Shown here: positions 38,902-52,599 of the stretch, piece after piece | Layout: every line of letters begins with the position of its first letter | Numbering within the stretch: position 1 is the stretch's first letter | NCBI GenBank assembly: GCA_943789005.1 | Contig: CALSSL010000001.1 | Span: 53,688-117,687, forward strand | Length of the DNA stretch: 64,000 bases | Source of the DNA: an uncultured SAR86 cluster bacterium | GTDB taxonomy: Bacteria > Pseudomonadota > Gammaproteobacteria > Magnimaribacterales > D2472 | Reading direction: 5' to 3' | The notes under the pieces: generated by a model | Database searches by the model: none | The model's input: the letters and a program-made list of their open reading frames with translations, nothing else | Told to the model about the DNA's origin: nothing | Translations under genes and position numbers: made by a program

Positions 38902-38959
38902 ATTAATCTCCTTTTAAATTATTTTAATATGATAAAGTAGCCAAAAATTATTTCTAAAA

Positions 38960-40321
38960 GTGGCATTGATTAACAAGTACATTATAGAGTTTAAGCAACT
39001 CATTAAGATAGGGGTACCAATATTTGGATCTCAACTATCCTACATGCTCATGGGAACAACAGATACCATCATTGCTGGAAGAGCAAGTCCAGCTGATTTA
39101 GCTGGACTAGGGGTTGGCAATTCAATATCTATGACAATTTTTATGTTTATCTCTGGTGTTATTTTTGCTGTTACGCCAATTGTTGCGCAACTTTATGGAG
39201 CAAAAAGATTTGAGCAGATTGGCCAAAAGTTAAGAGAAGTATTATGGATAGCCCTTTTTTTAGGTATTTTAATAGCTGTTTTATTTATGAATATGGGATT
39301 TATTTTAAACAATCTTCCTATAGATAAAAGTATTACAGATATCTCAATAAAATATTTGCAAGCAATAGCTTTAGGATTTACCTTTCTAACAATTTTTACC
39401 TGCCTAAGATGCTATAGCGAAGGTATGAAGCTTACAGTTCCAGTTTTTGTAATAGCTTTCTTTGGAATGATTTTAAATATTCCATTAGATTTAATGTTTG
39501 TCTACGGTTGGTTTGGTGCTCCAAAACTTGGGGGTGTTGGATGCGGTATTGCTACAACCATTGTTTCATTTATCATGATGGTAGCAATGTTTTTGTATAT
39601 TGCAATAAATAAAAATTATAGAAAAACCCAACCTTTTTCTAAGTTTTCTTGGCCATCCTCAAGCACTACAAAAGAAGCCGTAAAACTTGGTGTTCCAATT
39701 GGATTAGGAATATTTATTGAACTCAGTATGTTTTCAGGAGCAGGTATAATTCTTGCAGTTTTGGGTGAGTCTATTGTTGCAAGTCATTATATTGCTATAA
39801 ATATAGCAAGTTTATTTTTCATGATTCCTCTTTCTATAGGACTAGCAGCTGCAACAAGAGTTGGAAATTTAATTGGAGAAAAAAATCCTTTCCAAGCAAA
39901 AACTGCATCTCATTCAACGATATATTTATGCATAATTGCAGCTTTAATAAATATTGCTGTAATTTTGCTTTTTAGAGAATTTATTGTCGGCATTTATACT
40001 ACCGATCTTATAGTTTTTAATCTCACTGTTAGCTTACTTATATTTGCAGCATTTTTTCAGCTGCCTGATGGAATTCAAATGGGAGCTCTTGGAAGTTTAA
40101 GGGGTTATAAAGATACCTTTGTACCAATGATATTATTATTTATATCTTATTGGATTTTTGCTTTACCTGTTGGTTACTATCTAACTAATGTGGGCTTTGG
40201 CGTTCCTTATGGAGCCTCAGGCATGTGGATAGGGATGATTATAGGTTTGAGTATATTCTCATTCCTATCTATTTTAAGATTAAGATGGATGACAAGAAAA
40301 ACCTTAAGAGCATATATTTAA
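38960..40321 (+). CDS. MATE-family efflux transporter (NorM-like)
   Basis: The 453-residue, 12-helix transporter is on the plus strand, divergent from the acyltransferase and convergent with sucD. It begins at GTG 38960 (MALINKYIIEFKQLIKIGVPIFGSQLS). MATE motifs are visible: GTTDTIIAGRASPADLAGLGVG, AVTPIVAQLYGAKR, and PLSIGLAAATRVGNLIGEK in the second half. It probably exports cationic compounds using Na+ or H+. The divergent spacer of about 55 bases holds both promoters. An alternative TTG start lies two codons downstream. Confidence 0.88.
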   Translation: MALINKYIIEFKQLIKIGVPIFGSQLSYMLMGTTDTIIAGRASPADLAGLGVGNSISMTIFMFISGVIFAVTPIVAQLYGAKRFEQIGQKLREVLWIALFLGILIAVLFMNMGFILNNLPIDKSITDISIKYLQAIALGFTFLTIFTCLRCYSEGMKLTVPVFVIAFFGMILNIPLDLMFVYGWFGAPKLGGVGCGIATTIVSFIMMVAMFLYIAINKNYRKTQPFSKFSWPSSSTTKEAVKLGVPIGLGIFIELSMFSGAGIILAVLGESIVASHYIAINIASLFFMIPLSIGLAAATRVGNLIGEKNPFQAKTASHSTIYLCIIAALINIAVILLFREFIVGIYTTDLIVFNLTVSLLIFAAFFQLPDGIQMGALGSLRGYKDTFVPMILLFISYWIFALPVGYYLTNVGFGVPYGASGMWIGMIIGLSIFSFLSILRLRWMTRKTLRAYI

Positions 40322-40331
40322 AGAACTTCTC

Positions 40332-41183
40332 TTACTTTGGACCAATTTCAACTAAGTTATCAGCGATATGAACGCCACATTCTTTGAGTTTAGCAATCTT
40401 ATCTGCCGCAGTTCCTTTTCCGCCAGCAATAATAGCGCCTGCATGACCCATTCTTTTTCCAACTGGTGCTGTCTGGCCAGCTATATATGAAATAACTGGT
40501 TTGGAGACATAATTTTTTATATATTCTGCAGCCTCTTCCTCAGCATTACCTCCAATTTCTCCAACCATTACAATGGCTTCTGTTTGGTCATCCTCTTCAA
40601 ATAACTTAAGAATATCAATAAAAGATGATCCTGGAATTGGGTCGCCTCCTATTCCAACACAACTGCTTTGACCAAGACCTAAATCAGTTGTCTGTTTAAC
40701 AGCTTCATAAGTAAGAGTGCCTGATCTTGAGATAATACCTATAGAGCCAGGCATATGTATGCTTGCAGGCATAATACCAAGCTTTGCTTCTCCAGGTGTT
40801 ATTAAACCTGGGCAGTTTGGTCCAATTAATCTTAAGCCGAGCTCATCAACTCTCTTTTTTACATCTAGCATGTCTAAAGTTGGAACACCTTCAGTAATAC
40901 ATACTATTAATTCAATACCTGACTCAGCAGCTTCAAGAATTGAGTCTTTACAAAATGGTGCGGGAACAAAAATTAATGATGCGTTTGGCTGAACAGCACT
41001 AACGGCTTCTGCCATAGTGTCAAATACAGGTCTATTTAAATGAGTTTGTCCACCTTTACCTGGTGTTATCCCACCAACTATATTTGTTCCATACTCGATA
41101 GATTGTTCTGAGTGAAGAGTAGCCTGAGAACCAGTAAATCCTTGAACAATAACTCTCGTATCTTTATTAACTAAAATACTCAT
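40332..41183 (-). CDS. sucD: Succinyl-CoA synthetase alpha subunit
   Basis: The alpha subunit carries the phosphohistidine used to make ATP/GTP from succinyl-CoA. The 283-residue protein has the CoA-binding [14 protein letters not shown] near the N-terminus. [12 protein letters not shown] and the phosphohistidine region [17 protein letters not shown] follow. It overlaps sucC by 4 bases and is the last gene of the TCA operon. It is convergent with the MATE gene, with a spacer of only 10 bases. Confidence 0.98.
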   Translation of the reverse strand: MSILVNKDTRVIVQGFTGSQATLHSEQSIEYGTNIVGGITPGKGGQTHLNRPVFDTMAEAVSAVQPNASLIFVPAPFCKDSILEAAESGIELIVCITEGVPTLDMLDVKKRVDELGLRLIGPNCPGLITPGEAKLGIMPASIHMPGSIGIISRSGTLTYEAVKQTTDLGLGQSSCVGIGGDPIPGSSFIDILKLFEEDDQTEAIVMVGEIGGNAEEEAAEYIKNYVSKPVISYIAGQTAPVGKRMGHAGAIIAGGKGTAADKIAKLKECGVHIADNLVEIGPK

Positions 41184-42340
41184 TGTGCTAGCTCCACTGC
41201 TTTTTTAGCTGCATCACCTAAATTATTAATACTTTCAATTTTAATATTTGCTTTTGACAAGATCTCTGATCCTAAATCAGCATTATTACCTTCAAGTCTT
41301 ACCACCACAGGAATCTTAACACCAACCTCTTCTATTGCTGCCAATACCCCTTCTGCAATAAGATCGCATCTTACTATTCCTCCAAAAATATTAACAAGCA
41401 CAACTTTTACTTCTGGATCATCCAATATAATTTTAAATGCTCTTGATACTCTGTCCTGGGTTGCAGTTCCTCCAACATCAAGAAAGTTTGCAGGATTACC
41501 ACCAAAATATTTAATAGTATCCATAGTTCCCATTGCTAAACCAGCTCCATTAACCATGCATCCAATATTTCCATCTAATGAAACATAACTCAAATCATTC
41601 TTTGCAGCTTCAGACTCTCTTGGATCTTCTTGAGATGAATCATACATTTCAGCAATTTCAGGCTGTCTGTAAATTGCATTTGAATCTATATTTATTTTTG
41701 CATCTAGGCAATGAAGCAATCCACCACTAGTAATGACAAGAGGATTAATCTCTAACAAGCTAAGATCTTTTTCAATAAATAATTTCATTAAATTCTTTAG
41801 CATTGGAGTAAACTGTTTTGTTTGCTCATTATTAAGCTTTAAAACTTTAGCAATTTTTCTTGCTTGAAAACCTTGTGCTCCACATAGTGGATCTATGGCT
41901 TCATAGATAATTTTTTCTGGAGTATTTTTAGCAACTTCCTCAATATTTACTCCACCCTCAGAGGAGCCGATAAATACAACTCTCTGAGTATCTCTATCAA
42001 TAACAGCACTTAAATATAACTCTTCTGCTATGTCGGTGCATTCTTCTATAAGAATAGAATTTACCAGCTGCCCACTTGCATCTGTTTGATAAGTTATTAA
42101 TCTTTTACCAAGCCATTTTCTAGCAAATGCAACTGCATCTTCTGGAGAATCTATTAACTCAACTCCCCCAGCCTTTCCTCTGCCCCCTGCATGAACTTGG
42201 ACTTTTACAACCCATTTTGATCCACCTATATCTCTACAAGCGTTGTGAGCATCTTCAGCTTCATAAATTACTTTGCTGTTTGATACTGGCAGCCCATATT
42301 CTGCAAATAATGCTTTACCTTGATATTCGTGAAGATTCAT
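41180..42340 (-). CDS. sucC: Succinyl-CoA synthetase beta subunit
   Basis: The 386-residue ATP-grasp subunit starts [19 protein letters not shown] and contains [23 protein letters not shown], and the C-terminal [15 protein letters not shown]. The length matches E. coli SucC (388). The start immediately follows the lpd stop, and the stop overlaps sucD. Confidence 0.98.
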   Translation of the reverse strand: MNLHEYQGKALFAEYGLPVSNSKVIYEAEDAHNACRDIGGSKWVVKVQVHAGGRGKAGGVELIDSPEDAVAFARKWLGKRLITYQTDASGQLVNSILIEECTDIAEELYLSAVIDRDTQRVVFIGSSEGGVNIEEVAKNTPEKIIYEAIDPLCGAQGFQARKIAKVLKLNNEQTKQFTPMLKNLMKLFIEKDLSLLEINPLVITSGGLLHCLDAKINIDSNAIYRQPEIAEMYDSSQEDPRESEAAKNDLSYVSLDGNIGCMVNGAGLAMGTMDTIKYFGGNPANFLDVGGTATQDRVSRAFKIILDDPEVKVVLVNIFGGIVRCDLIAEGVLAAIEEVGVKIPVVVRLEGNNADLGSEILSKANIKIESINNLGDAAKKAVELAQ

Positions 42341-43776
<1,436 letters not shown>

Positions 43777-43781
43777 CTAAT

Positions 43782-45005
43782 TTATAAATTTAATAATAAT
43801 CTTTCGGGCGACTCTAATTGTTCCTTAATTGAAACCAAGAACCTTACCGCCTCTTTACCATCTAAAAGTCTATGGTCATAGCTCATAGCTAAATACATCA
43901 TTGGCCTGATAACAACTTCACCATTCATAGCTACAGGTCTTTCTTGAATAGAATGCATTCCAAGTATTGCTGTTTGAGGAGCATTAAGAATTGGAGTTGA
44001 TAAAAGAGAGCCAAATACACCACCATTAGAAATAGTAAAAGTTCCGCCTTGCATTTCCTCTATTGTTAGCTTGGTATCTCTAGCTTTTTCTGAATATTCA
44101 ACAATAGATTTTTCAAGTTCAGGTAAAGATTTGGCATCAGCATCTTTAATCACCGGCACCACCAAACCTCTTTCGGTTGATACTGCTACACCAATATCTT
44201 GATATCCGTGGTATACAACATCTGAACCATCAATCGAAGCATTTACAACTGGAAACTTCTTTAAAGCTTGTACAGCAGCCACAACAAAAAATCCCATAAA
44301 ACCAAGCTTTACTCCATGTTCCTTTTCGAACTCCTGACCATATTTTGCTCTAAGCTCTTTTATTGGAAGCATATCAACCTCATTAAAAGTTGTGAGCATT
44401 GCTGTTTCCTGTTGAACTGAAACAAGTCTTTTGGCAATAGTATTTCTTAATCTGCTCATTGGAACCCTTTTTTCAGGTCTAAGTGATGAGTTTGTTGATG
44501 AAGAAGCTGAAGGACTTGGCTCTAGGGATACTACAGAAGATTCAAGATGATTTATAACATCAGCTTTTGTAATTCTTTGATCTTTTCCTGATGCTTTTAT
44601 TAAAGATGAATCTAAATTATTTTCAACGATAAGCTTTTTAGCTGCTGGTCCAGATTTTTTTGTATTTGCTTCTATTTTAACCCCTTGCTCCTCTTCTTTT
44701 TTTATAATTGGAGTATTCGTTTCATCAGCCTTTTTTGAAGTTTTGTCTTGTTCATTAAGAGCTGCTGCTGTTTCATCAAATTGACCAATAACTTCAGCGC
44801 TATTAACAATATCTCCTTCATTCTTAATAATTTTTGTTAGCACCCCATCAGAAGGTGCAACAACCTCAAGAACAACCTTGTCGGTTTCTATCTCTGCAAG
44901 AATTTCATCTTGAGCTACAGACTCTCCTTCTTTTTTTACCCAATTTGCTACAGTTCCATCTGCAACTGATTCTGGAAATGTTGGCGATTTAATTTCAATT
45001 GTCAT
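43782..45005 (-). CDS. sucB: Dihydrolipoyllysine-residue succinyltransferase (E2 of 2-oxoglutarate dehydrogenase)
   Basis: The 407-residue E2 has one N-terminal lipoyl domain with the lipoylated lysine in [11 protein letters not shown] (Lys43). A flexible linker follows, then a peripheral-subunit-binding domain ([17 protein letters not shown]) and the catalytic acyltransferase domain ending [15 protein letters not shown] (catalytic His/Asp). The single lipoyl domain and position identify SucB rather than the pyruvate dehydrogenase E2. Confidence 0.97.
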   Translation of the reverse strand: MTIEIKSPTFPESVADGTVANWVKKEGESVAQDEILAEIETDKVVLEVVAPSDGVLTKIIKNEGDIVNSAEVIGQFDETAAALNEQDKTSKKADETNTPIIKKEEEQGVKIEANTKKSGPAAKKLIVENNLDSSLIKASGKDQRITKADVINHLESSVVSLEPSPSASSSTNSSLRPEKRVPMSRLRNTIAKRLVSVQQETAMLTTFNEVDMLPIKELRAKYGQEFEKEHGVKLGFMGFFVVAAVQALKKFPVVNASIDGSDVVYHGYQDIGVAVSTERGLVVPVIKDADAKSLPELEKSIVEYSEKARDTKLTIEEMQGGTFTISNGGVFGSLLSTPILNAPQTAILGMHSIQERPVAMNGEVVIRPMMYLAMSYDHRLLDGKEAVRFLVSIKEQLESPERLLLNL

Positions 45006-45013
45006 AATGTTCC

Positions 45014-47827
45014 CTATTGTAAAGCTTCTGTAATAAGATTACTTTGTTGTTCTAAATGTAATTTCATCATTCCAACTGCTGGAGCTGCAGCTGGAGGCCT
45101 GCTGACTAATTTAATTTCTTTATTTTCTCCCAATCTATCTAAAACTCTTTGAAGTCTGTGTCTATGGCTAAACCAAGCGCCTTGGTTTTGTGGCTCTTCT
45201 TGGCACCAAACTATATCTTGAACGTTTTTATAATCCTTCAACGCTTCTTCAAGATCATCATATGGAAATGGATAAAGTTGTTCAATTCTTACAATTGCAA
45301 TATGATCTTTTGGCTCAGTATTTTGTCTTTCTTTAAGGTCATAAAAAACTTTACCAGAACATAAAATAACCTTTTTTATTTTAGACTTTTTTTCTACAAC
45401 ATCATCAATCACACAATTAAAAGACCCTTCTGTAAGATCTTGAAGTGATGATGTTGCCATAGGATTTCTTAATAAACTTTTAGGTGAAATAACGATTAGG
45501 GGGATTCTCATTTTTCTTATTACTTGTCTTCTTAATAAATGAAAAATCTGCGATGGTGTGCTTGGAATACATACTTGTATGTTTTCTGAAGCACATAATT
45601 GAAGAAATCTTTCAATTCTTGCACTGCTGTGTTCAGGTCCTTGACCCTCATAACCATGAGGTAATAGCATTACTAGACCTGATAGCCTTTCCCATTTATG
45701 TTGAGCTGAAACAATAAATTGATCGATAACAACCTGAGCACCATTAACAAAATCACCAAATTGAGCTTCCCAGATAGTTAATCCCGTTGGCCATGTAGCA
45801 GAATACCCATATTCAAAACCTAAAACAGCCTCTTCTGAAAGTAATGAATCATATATATCAAACCTTGTATTATTATCTTTAGCTATTTTTGATAAGGGAA
45901 TATACCCTTCCCCTGAATCTTTATCAAAAACACATGCATGTCTGTGAGAAAACGTCCCTCTTCTGACATCCTGCCCTGTAATTCTTATTGGAAAACCTTC
46001 TTCAAGCAATGTTGCATAGGCCATACTTTCAGCATAACCCCAATTAATATCTAAACTGCCTTCAGTCATCTTTTTTCTATCATTGAAAATTTTAGACGCT
46101 TGATTCCCTAATTGAAATGAGTCAGGAACTTCACAAATCTGCATAGCTAAAGATGTAAATTTATTAGCTTCAAAGGATGTGTCAACTTTAGGCCACCAAA
46201 GAACATTCATGTAATCAGTCCAATCAAACCAAAGTGATTTATTTGAGTGCTCTGCCAAATTCTTTGCAACTATTCTGTCATCTTCTAAGGATTTTCTATA
46301 GATATTCTTAATTTCTAATGCTGATTCTTTAGATATAAAACCCTCTATCATTAATTTTTCTTGATATTGGTTAAGAACAGATGGGTGTTTTGAAATTTTC
46401 TTATACATTATTGGTTGTGTAGCTGACGGATCATCTGCTTCGTTATGACCTCTTCTTCTGTAACAAAATAAATCAATAACAACATCTTTATTAAATTTTT
46501 CTCTATATTGACACGCTATCTTTACCGCCCTAATTACCATTTCAGGATCATCTCCATTCACATGAATGACAGGAGCTTGAATCATTTTTGCGACATCTGT
46601 TGAATAATCAGTTGATCTTGCATCATTTTTATTGCTTGTGGTAAAACCAATCTGATTATTTACAATTATATGTATTGCGCCCCCAACATTGAAGCCTCTA
46701 GTTTGCGACATTTGCAGAGATTCCATCACAACCCCCTGTCCTGCAAAAGACGCATCACCATGAAGTAAAACTGGTACTACTTTTTTTCTTTTATCATCTC
46801 CCAGCCTATCTTGTCTTGCTCTTACAGACCCTAGAACAACTGGATCTACTATTTCTAGATGTGACGGGTTGTTATTCAGGGATACATGAACCTCGCCACC
46901 AGGAGTTTCAATATTAGATGAAAAGCCCAAATGATATTTAACATCACCGGTATTTGCTCCTTCCAATTCTCCACTTTCATCAAATGCAGAAAATAAATCT
47001 GCTGGAAGTTTTCCTAAAACATTTACTAATAAATTTAATCTTCCTCTGTGAGCCATACCAAAACATATTTGATTAGCGCCAAGACTTCCACAATTTTGTA
47101 TAACAGCATCAACTAATGGGACTAAAGATTCACTCCCATCAATACCAAACCTCTTCATACCAGGATATTTGGCAGCTAAATACTTTGCCAATCCCTCAGC
47201 AGAATTTAATCTTTCGAAAATATGTAATTTTTCATCCTTTGTAAAAAAATAAGATTCAATTTTTGATTCGAATTGCTTTTGAAACCACCTTCTTTCGTTT
47301 GAATTCATAATATAGTTATATTCAACGCCTATATTTCCACAATAAATCCTTCTTAAGTTTTCTAATATATTTCTTAAACTTAATTTTTTAGTATCAGAAT
47401 TACCAACATTAAATGTATCTGTATAGAATTCAGTATCTAAATCGTCTTGTGATAACCCATGAAACTCAATTTTAAGGTCTTCGATAGGAAGTCTTTCCAT
47501 CATACCCAATGGATCTAATGTTGCCTCTTGATGACCCCGATTTCTATAGGATTGTATAAGTCTTATAACTTTTCCCTGCCTTTCATCTATCTCTTCTTTT
47601 GCTAATACAGCTCCTCTCGAAAGATTTTTAAATTCGTTAATTACACTTTGGTGGGATACGTCTCCATTTTTACTGGATCCTCTGGGGAGATTTGAAAAGA
47701 AATCACGCCATTCTTTTGAAAGGTTTTCTGGATTGGTTAAATATGTTTCGTAAAGATTTTCTAGGTAGGCTGCATGTCCTGCTGACAAATGTGAACTCCC
47801 CCATAGTTCTTGCATTAATTGGCTCAT
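45014..47827 (-). CDS. sucA: 2-oxoglutarate dehydrogenase E1 component
   Basis: The 937-residue thiamine diphosphate enzyme starts [23 protein letters not shown]. Family motifs are [17 protein letters not shown], the ThDP-binding [14 protein letters not shown]...[25 protein letters not shown] and [12 protein letters not shown]. It decarboxylates 2-oxoglutarate as the first step of the complex. The length matches E. coli (933). It lies 6 bases after sdhB. Confidence 0.98.
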   Translation of the reverse strand: MSQLMQELWGSSHLSAGHAAYLENLYETYLTNPENLSKEWRDFFSNLPRGSSKNGDVSHQSVINEFKNLSRGAVLAKEEIDERQGKVIRLIQSYRNRGHQEATLDPLGMMERLPIEDLKIEFHGLSQDDLDTEFYTDTFNVGNSDTKKLSLRNILENLRRIYCGNIGVEYNYIMNSNERRWFQKQFESKIESYFFTKDEKLHIFERLNSAEGLAKYLAAKYPGMKRFGIDGSESLVPLVDAVIQNCGSLGANQICFGMAHRGRLNLLVNVLGKLPADLFSAFDESGELEGANTGDVKYHLGFSSNIETPGGEVHVSLNNNPSHLEIVDPVVLGSVRARQDRLGDDKRKKVVPVLLHGDASFAGQGVVMESLQMSQTRGFNVGGAIHIIVNNQIGFTTSNKNDARSTDYSTDVAKMIQAPVIHVNGDDPEMVIRAVKIACQYREKFNKDVVIDLFCYRRRGHNEADDPSATQPIMYKKISKHPSVLNQYQEKLMIEGFISKESALEIKNIYRKSLEDDRIVAKNLAEHSNKSLWFDWTDYMNVLWWPKVDTSFEANKFTSLAMQICEVPDSFQLGNQASKIFNDRKKMTEGSLDINWGYAESMAYATLLEEGFPIRITGQDVRRGTFSHRHACVFDKDSGEGYIPLSKIAKDNNTRFDIYDSLLSEEAVLGFEYGYSATWPTGLTIWEAQFGDFVNGAQVVIDQFIVSAQHKWERLSGLVMLLPHGYEGQGPEHSSARIERFLQLCASENIQVCIPSTPSQIFHLLRRQVIRKMRIPLIVISPKSLLRNPMATSSLQDLTEGSFNCVIDDVVEKKSKIKKVILCSGKVFYDLKERQNTEPKDHIAIVRIEQLYPFPYDDLEEALKDYKNVQDIVWCQEEPQNQGAWFSHRHRLQRVLDRLGENKEIKLVSRPPAAAPAVGMMKLHLEQQSNLITEALQ

Positions 47828-47833
47828 CGTTAT

Positions 47834-48580
47834 TTAATTCATAACCCCATCTGAAGTAATAATTTCTTTTTTATCTTTTAAAAGCATTGTTTTAATTTTA
47901 CCAATGGCTTTGTTTGGATTTAAGCCTTTCGGGCATGCGCTTACACAGTTCATTATTCCGTGACATCTATATACGCTAAAGGGATCAGACAGCTCTTCCA
48001 GCCTTTCATTTGTCTTAAGATCTCTAGTATCAGCTAGGAATCTATATGCCTGAAGTAAGGCTGCTGGACCCAAAAACTTATCAGGATTCCACCAAAAAGA
48101 TGGGCAACTTGTGGAACAACATGCACATAAAATACATTCATACAAACCATCTAATTTATCTCTATCTTCTGGTGACTGAAGTCTTTCTTGCTCAGGAGCA
48201 GTAGTGCTGTTTTGTAAAAAAGGTTTAATTTTTTCATATTGAGCATAAAATTCTGTCATATCAACTACTAAATCTCTTATTACAGGCAATCCAGGTAGCG
48301 GCCTAAGCTCTATTTTATTATTTTTTATAATAGAAGATATTGGTGTAATGCATGCAAGGCCATTTTTACCATTGATATTCATCCCATCTGATCCGCAAAC
48401 TCCTTCTCTACATGATCTTCTATATGATATTGATTCATCTTGCTCTTTTAGTAAATGGAGTAAATCAAGAACCATGATATCTTTTGCAGGTTTCTCTATG
48501 CTGTAGTTTTTTATGTATGGAAACTTATCCTGCTCTGGATTGTACCTATACATATTAATTTCAAGTATTTCTTTTGCCAT
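47834..48580 (-). CDS. sdhB: Succinate dehydrogenase iron-sulfur subunit
   Basis: The 248-residue electron-transfer subunit has the [2Fe-2S] ligands in [16 protein letters not shown]. The [4Fe-4S]/[3Fe-4S] ligands lie in [16 protein letters not shown] and [17 protein letters not shown]. All cluster cysteines are present. The start directly abuts the sdhA stop. Confidence 0.98.
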   Translation of the reverse strand: MAKEILEINMYRYNPEQDKFPYIKNYSIEKPAKDIMVLDLLHLLKEQDESISYRRSCREGVCGSDGMNINGKNGLACITPISSIIKNNKIELRPLPGLPVIRDLVVDMTEFYAQYEKIKPFLQNSTTAPEQERLQSPEDRDKLDGLYECILCACCSTSCPSFWWNPDKFLGPAALLQAYRFLADTRDLKTNERLEELSDPFSVYRCHGIMNCVSACPKGLNPNKAIGKIKTMLLKDKKEIITSDGVMN

Positions 48581-50365
48581 TTAATAGGTCCTTACAATTG
48601 GTGGAAATGCTTCAACTTCAGAAGGACTAAAATTTACGTCTCTTTTTGAAATTGATTTAGATTGTGGGTCATAGAGTGAGTGACATAACCAATTTTCATC
48701 ATCTCTTTCTGGATAATCATCTCTCGCATGAGCTCCTCTACTCTCATTTCTACTGTAAGCAGCAACCGCAGTCGCTTCTGCAACTTCAAATAAATTTTGT
48801 AACTCAATCGCTTCTACTCTACTTGTATTAAAGGCATTACTTTTGTCCTTTAAATGCAGATTATTAACTTTATCACTTATTTCTTTGAGTTCATTTAGGC
48901 CTTTTTTCATAAATTCACCACGCCTAAAAACTCCGAAATAATTTTGCATACATTCTTGAAGCTGCTTCTTAACATCCGCTGTGTCATATCCACTATTAGA
49001 TTCATTTAATTTATTTAGCCTTTCTAAAGCTGCATCTATATCATCTGAAGCTGCGGACTTTACCCCTCCTCCAGATTTTATTTCTTCCTGAATAAACATT
49101 CCTGTTGCTCTTCCAAATACGATTAAATCAAGTAATGAATTGCCTCCAAGTCTATTTGCTCCATGAACTGATACGCATGCTGCCTCTCCTGCAGCAAATA
49201 ATCCAGGAACTATAGAATCAATTTCATTAACTCTATTAAATGCCTGCCCGTTAATGTTAGTTGGAGTGCCACCCATCATATAGTGACATGTAGGAACTAC
49301 AGGTATAGGTTCAAATATTGGATCAACATGAGCAAAAGTTCTAGATAGTTCACATATCCCTGGAAGCTTTGCATTTAATACATCAGCTCCAAGATGATCT
49401 AGTTTTAGATAAATATGATCTTGGTTTTCCCCACATCCTCTGCCCTCAAGAATTTCTAAAACCATGGACCTAGCAACCACATCTCTTCCAGCTAAATCTT
49501 TTACATTGGGCGCGTACCTTTCCATAAATCTTTCGCCATCTTTATTTATTAGATAACCACCTTCTCCTCTGCAGCCCTCAGTAACAAGAGACCCTGCACC
49601 ATAAATACCTGTTGGATGAAATTGCCACATTTCCATATCTTGAGCAGGAAATCCAGCTCTTAGAGCCATAGCCAAACCATCACCAGTATTTATTAAAGCA
49701 TTAGTTGTGGAAGCATAAATTCTGCCAGCCCCTCCAGTAGCCATCACTGTTGACTGAGCCTTTAAATATGCAACTTCGCCGTATTCAATAGAAAAAGCAA
49801 TAACTCCTGCAACCTCATTCTTATCATTTTTGACAATATCAACAGCAAACCATTCATTTAAGAAATTTGTTCCTTCTTTAATATTATTTTGATAGAGGGT
49901 ATGGAGTAGTGCATGACCTGTTCTGTCGGCAGCAGCGCATGTTCTTGCTGCCTGCCCGCCTTTACCAAAATCTTTTGACTGTCCTCCAAACGGTCTTTGG
50001 TATATTCTTCCATTATCAAATCTAGAAAATGGTAATCCCATATGCTCCAGTTCAAAAACTGCTTTGGGTCCCTCAGAGCATAAATACTCGATAGCGTCCT
50101 GATCTCCAATGAAATCTGCCCCTTTCACAGTATCATACATATGCCATCTCCAGTCATCATTAGGATCCGCACTTTGAATTGCGCATGTGATCCCTCCTTG
50201 AGCTGATACTGTATGAGACCTTGTAGGAAAAACTTTTGACACTACTGCTGTCTTTAAACCAGATTTGGCAAGCTCTAAAGATGTTCTCATACCTGAACCA
50301 CCTCCACCGATTATTAGAGCATCAAATTCTAAAGTTTTAATATTTGCAGAATTATAATTTGTCAT
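48581..50365 (-). CDS. sdhA: Succinate dehydrogenase flavoprotein subunit
   Basis: This is the catalytic FAD subunit. The ATG at 50363-50365 ([18 protein letters not shown]) is chosen because it clears sdhD by 4 bases. The frame is open 14 codons further up, inside sdhD. The protein (594 residues) has the dinucleotide-binding [14 protein letters not shown], the covalent-FAD histidine in [26 protein letters not shown], and the catalytic Arg region [13 protein letters not shown]. Confidence 0.98.
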   Translation of the reverse strand: MTNYNSANIKTLEFDALIIGGGGSGMRTSLELAKSGLKTAVVSKVFPTRSHTVSAQGGITCAIQSADPNDDWRWHMYDTVKGADFIGDQDAIEYLCSEGPKAVFELEHMGLPFSRFDNGRIYQRPFGGQSKDFGKGGQAARTCAAADRTGHALLHTLYQNNIKEGTNFLNEWFAVDIVKNDKNEVAGVIAFSIEYGEVAYLKAQSTVMATGGAGRIYASTTNALINTGDGLAMALRAGFPAQDMEMWQFHPTGIYGAGSLVTEGCRGEGGYLINKDGERFMERYAPNVKDLAGRDVVARSMVLEILEGRGCGENQDHIYLKLDHLGADVLNAKLPGICELSRTFAHVDPIFEPIPVVPTCHYMMGGTPTNINGQAFNRVNEIDSIVPGLFAAGEAACVSVHGANRLGGNSLLDLIVFGRATGMFIQEEIKSGGGVKSAASDDIDAALERLNKLNESNSGYDTADVKKQLQECMQNYFGVFRRGEFMKKGLNELKEISDKVNNLHLKDKSNAFNTSRVEAIELQNLFEVAEATAVAAYSRNESRGAHARDDYPERDDENWLCHSLYDPQSKSISKRDVNFSPSEVEAFPPIVRTY

Positions 50366-50369
50366 ATTT

Positions 50370-50732
50370 TTAAAACCAAATAATTGAGAAGTACATACAG
50401 ATAACAATCAAACCCAAAAGAATGAAAGAAATCTCATATATTTTTCTTATAATGTCAGCGCTATTACTTAAACCAGTTGAAATAAATCCTAAAGTTCTTT
50501 TTGTAAGATAGTCTGTTCCTATTGTCCAAAGTCCAATAAATGCATGCAGACATACTAAAAGAATAAATATTGACAATGAAGCCTTGAACAAAAAACAAGT
50601 AGTTATAAGTTCAAACGATAGACTGTTGGTCCAAAATAAGTACTCCACATATCCCAAAAATATAACGAAGTAAAAAGCACTGTAGCGTTGAAGATACCAT
50701 GACAATCTTCCAATATTCATAGCATTATCCAA
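50370..50732 (-). CDS. sdhD: Succinate dehydrogenase membrane anchor SdhD
   Basis: The 120-residue membrane protein has three helices. The haem/quinone-region motif is [14 protein letters not shown], with the axial His and Tyr/Asp quinone residues. The N-terminus ([15 protein letters not shown], from the second Met) is typical of SdhD. The annotated first Met overlaps sdhC by 16 bases; the second Met is equally possible. It works with SdhC to bind haem b and ubiquinone. Confidence 0.93.
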   Translation of the reverse strand: MDNAMNIGRLSWYLQRYSAFYFVIFLGYVEYLFWTNSLSFELITTCFLFKASLSIFILLVCLHAFIGLWTIGTDYLTKRTLGFISTGLSNSADIIRKIYEISFILLGLIVICMYFSIIWF

Positions 50733-51100
50733 ATAGTTGCAACTGCATTTAACAAAAATAAAAGCAAAGTTATAACTGCTGATCTAAATGATGAAGAAAG
50801 AGTTTCTTCTAAAAGATGAAAATCTATCATCAAATGCCTAACACCTGTAAAAATATGGTACTGAAATATTAAAATTAAACTAATAAAAAATAATTTGATA
50901 GATGAATTGGTCGAATAAAAATTTATAAAATTATCATACGATAATTGACTTTCATACATAAAAGATAAAGCTATTGCGGTAACTGGAAGAACTATAAAAA
51001 ATATTAGTATACCGCTAATTCTATGAGTTATAGAAAGCAAGGCAGATAAAGGTAACTGCATCTTGAAAAGGTTTATATTTATAGGTCTTTTATGTGTCAT
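50717..51100 (-). CDS. sdhC: Succinate dehydrogenase cytochrome b556 subunit SdhC
   Basis: The 127-residue membrane anchor starts at the second Met, MTHKRPININLFKMQLPLSALLSITHRISG. It carries the conserved Ser/Arg quinone-site motif SITHRISG and the haem His in HIFTGVRHLMIDFH. The frame opens seven codons earlier (to 51121), but the chosen start matches the usual family N-terminus. It is the first gene of sdhCDAB-sucAB-lpd-sucCD. Confidence 0.94.
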   Translation of the reverse strand: MTHKRPININLFKMQLPLSALLSITHRISGILIFFIVLPVTAIALSFMYESQLSYDNFINFYSTNSSIKLFFISLILIFQYHIFTGVRHLMIDFHLLEETLSSSFRSAVITLLLFLLNAVATIWIML

Positions 51101-51139
51101 TAAGAAAGTGACAAATGTCATTTTTTAGTATGTTTTTGT

Positions 51140-51190
51140 GCTCAAATTATAACTGATTATAAGCGAATTAAATAATTGGAATGTTAAAAA
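51140..51190 (-). promoter_or_regulatory. Likely promoter of the TCA operon
   Basis: The 81-base spacer between der and sdhC holds two minus-strand TATAAT boxes (51146-51151 and 51156-51161). They lie 46-61 bases before the sdhC start. No good TTGACA-like -35 element was seen. This is the only sizeable spacer before ten consecutive genes, which supports a promoter here. No known operator was recognised. Confidence 0.4.
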
Positions 51191-51202
51191 ATAGTAATTT
51201 AC

Positions 51203-52585
51203 TTATTTTTTCTTCCTTACATGCTTCATCATTCTTTGTCTTTTTTTGACCTGCCTGTCAGTAAGTTTATTAATTTTAGATTTGAAAGGGTTTTCTGATT
51301 TTCTAAAAATCAACTTAAGTTGAATACTTTGAAGTTTTAAAGCTACTCTTAAAGAATTTTCTAAATACTTTCGGTAGTTTGAAGGGATTTTTTTGTCTTG
51401 ATTTGAATGAATAATTAATGTGGTTGGGTTTATGCCACCAAAATGAATATGTTTAAGCTTTAGCTGTCTTCCGCCAACTGAAGGAGGAGCACTTTGAAGA
51501 ACAAATTTATTCAATAATTTATTGAGAGCAGCAGTTGTATATTTTTTTTGAGCTATATCAATTACATTGTTGGTAATTCTAAAAAGCCTTTTGAATCCAG
51601 TTCCTTTGATACTAGAAATTTCTAATTTTATGAAGTCATCAACAAAACTAGATTGAGCTCTTTTAGAATCATATAATTTTTCTTTTTCTTTTTTTGAAAG
51701 TAAGTCCATTTTATTAAAAGCTATAACAACTGGTTTACCCATCTCGCAAATCATATTAATAATCTTTAGATCCTGATCTACCAAGCCCTCTTTGGCATCA
51801 CATATAAATATAACAACATCACATTCTTCTACTGAATGCATTGCTCTGACATAAGAAAAATATTCTACTTTATGAGCATAGCGATAGCCTTTTCTAATGC
51901 CTGCAGTATCAATAAAAATAAAGTCATCATCATTTACAGTAAATGGGATGCTAATTGCATCGATAGTTGTGCCAGCTATTTCTGAAACGATAAGTCTATC
52001 TTGTTTAATAAATTTATTAATAAAAGTAGATTTGCCAGCATTTGGTCTTCCCAATACAGCAATTTTTTTTCCATCAGGAGCTATGAATCTCTCTTTTGGC
52101 AATGATGCTTTAATAAAAGTCCTTAAATCAATTAAATTTTTGGAATGTTCTGCGCTAATTTCAAAAATATCATTTAACCCCTTTTTAGCTAGGTCTTCTT
52201 TAATTAGAGATTCTGATTTTTTATCAAGTTTATTTAATACAGTAATAAAATTCTTATTTAACTTCCTTAATCTTGTCAAAATATCTAAGTCTTCTTTATT
52301 TAGATTTTGTGATCCATCAAGTAAAAAGATTATAAGATTTGATTCCTCAGCAGCAATCCAAGCTTGTTCAGCTATATCTTCTTTTAAAATAGAATCATCT
52401 TGTGCTATCCCGCCGGTATCAATAATTAAGCTTTTTTGATCTCCAAAAGAAATATAGCCATAGTTTCTATCTTTTGTTAAGCCAGAAAAATCAGAAACTA
52501 TTGCTTGTCGTGATTTTGTTAGTTTATTGAATAAGGTAGACTTGCCAACATTCGGTCTTCCTATAATTGCTATTGAAGTAAACAT
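51203..52585 (-). CDS. der: Ribosome biogenesis GTPase Der (EngA)
   Basis: The 460-residue protein has two tandem GTPase domains and a C-terminal KH-like domain. P-loops are GRPNVGKSTLFN (from about residue 9) and GRPNAGKSTFIN (about residue 179). DTGG and DTAG give G3, and NKLD and NKMD give G4. It acts in assembly of the 50S subunit. The tail is lysine- and arginine-rich (KKRQRMMKHVRKKK). It follows bamB by 14 bases, the standard gammaproteobacterial bamB-der order. Confidence 0.97.
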   Translation of the reverse strand: MFTSIAIIGRPNVGKSTLFNKLTKSRQAIVSDFSGLTKDRNYGYISFGDQKSLIIDTGGIAQDDSILKEDIAEQAWIAAEESNLIIFLLDGSQNLNKEDLDILTRLRKLNKNFITVLNKLDKKSESLIKEDLAKKGLNDIFEISAEHSKNLIDLRTFIKASLPKERFIAPDGKKIAVLGRPNAGKSTFINKFIKQDRLIVSEIAGTTIDAISIPFTVNDDDFIFIDTAGIRKGYRYAHKVEYFSYVRAMHSVEECDVVIFICDAKEGLVDQDLKIINMICEMGKPVVIAFNKMDLLSKKEKEKLYDSKRAQSSFVDDFIKLEISSIKGTGFKRLFRITNNVIDIAQKKYTTAALNKLLNKFVLQSAPPSVGGRQLKLKHIHFGGINPTTLIIHSNQDKKIPSNYRKYLENSLRVALKLQSIQLKLIFRKSENPFKSKINKLTDRQVKKRQRMMKHVRKKK

Positions 52586-52599
52586 TATTGATATACATT

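Noticed and set aside
51897..52439. 180-codon plus-strand open frame opposite der
   Set aside because: It lies entirely antisense to the intact GTPase gene, has no recognisable motifs and no ribosome site; a by-product of the codon bias of der.
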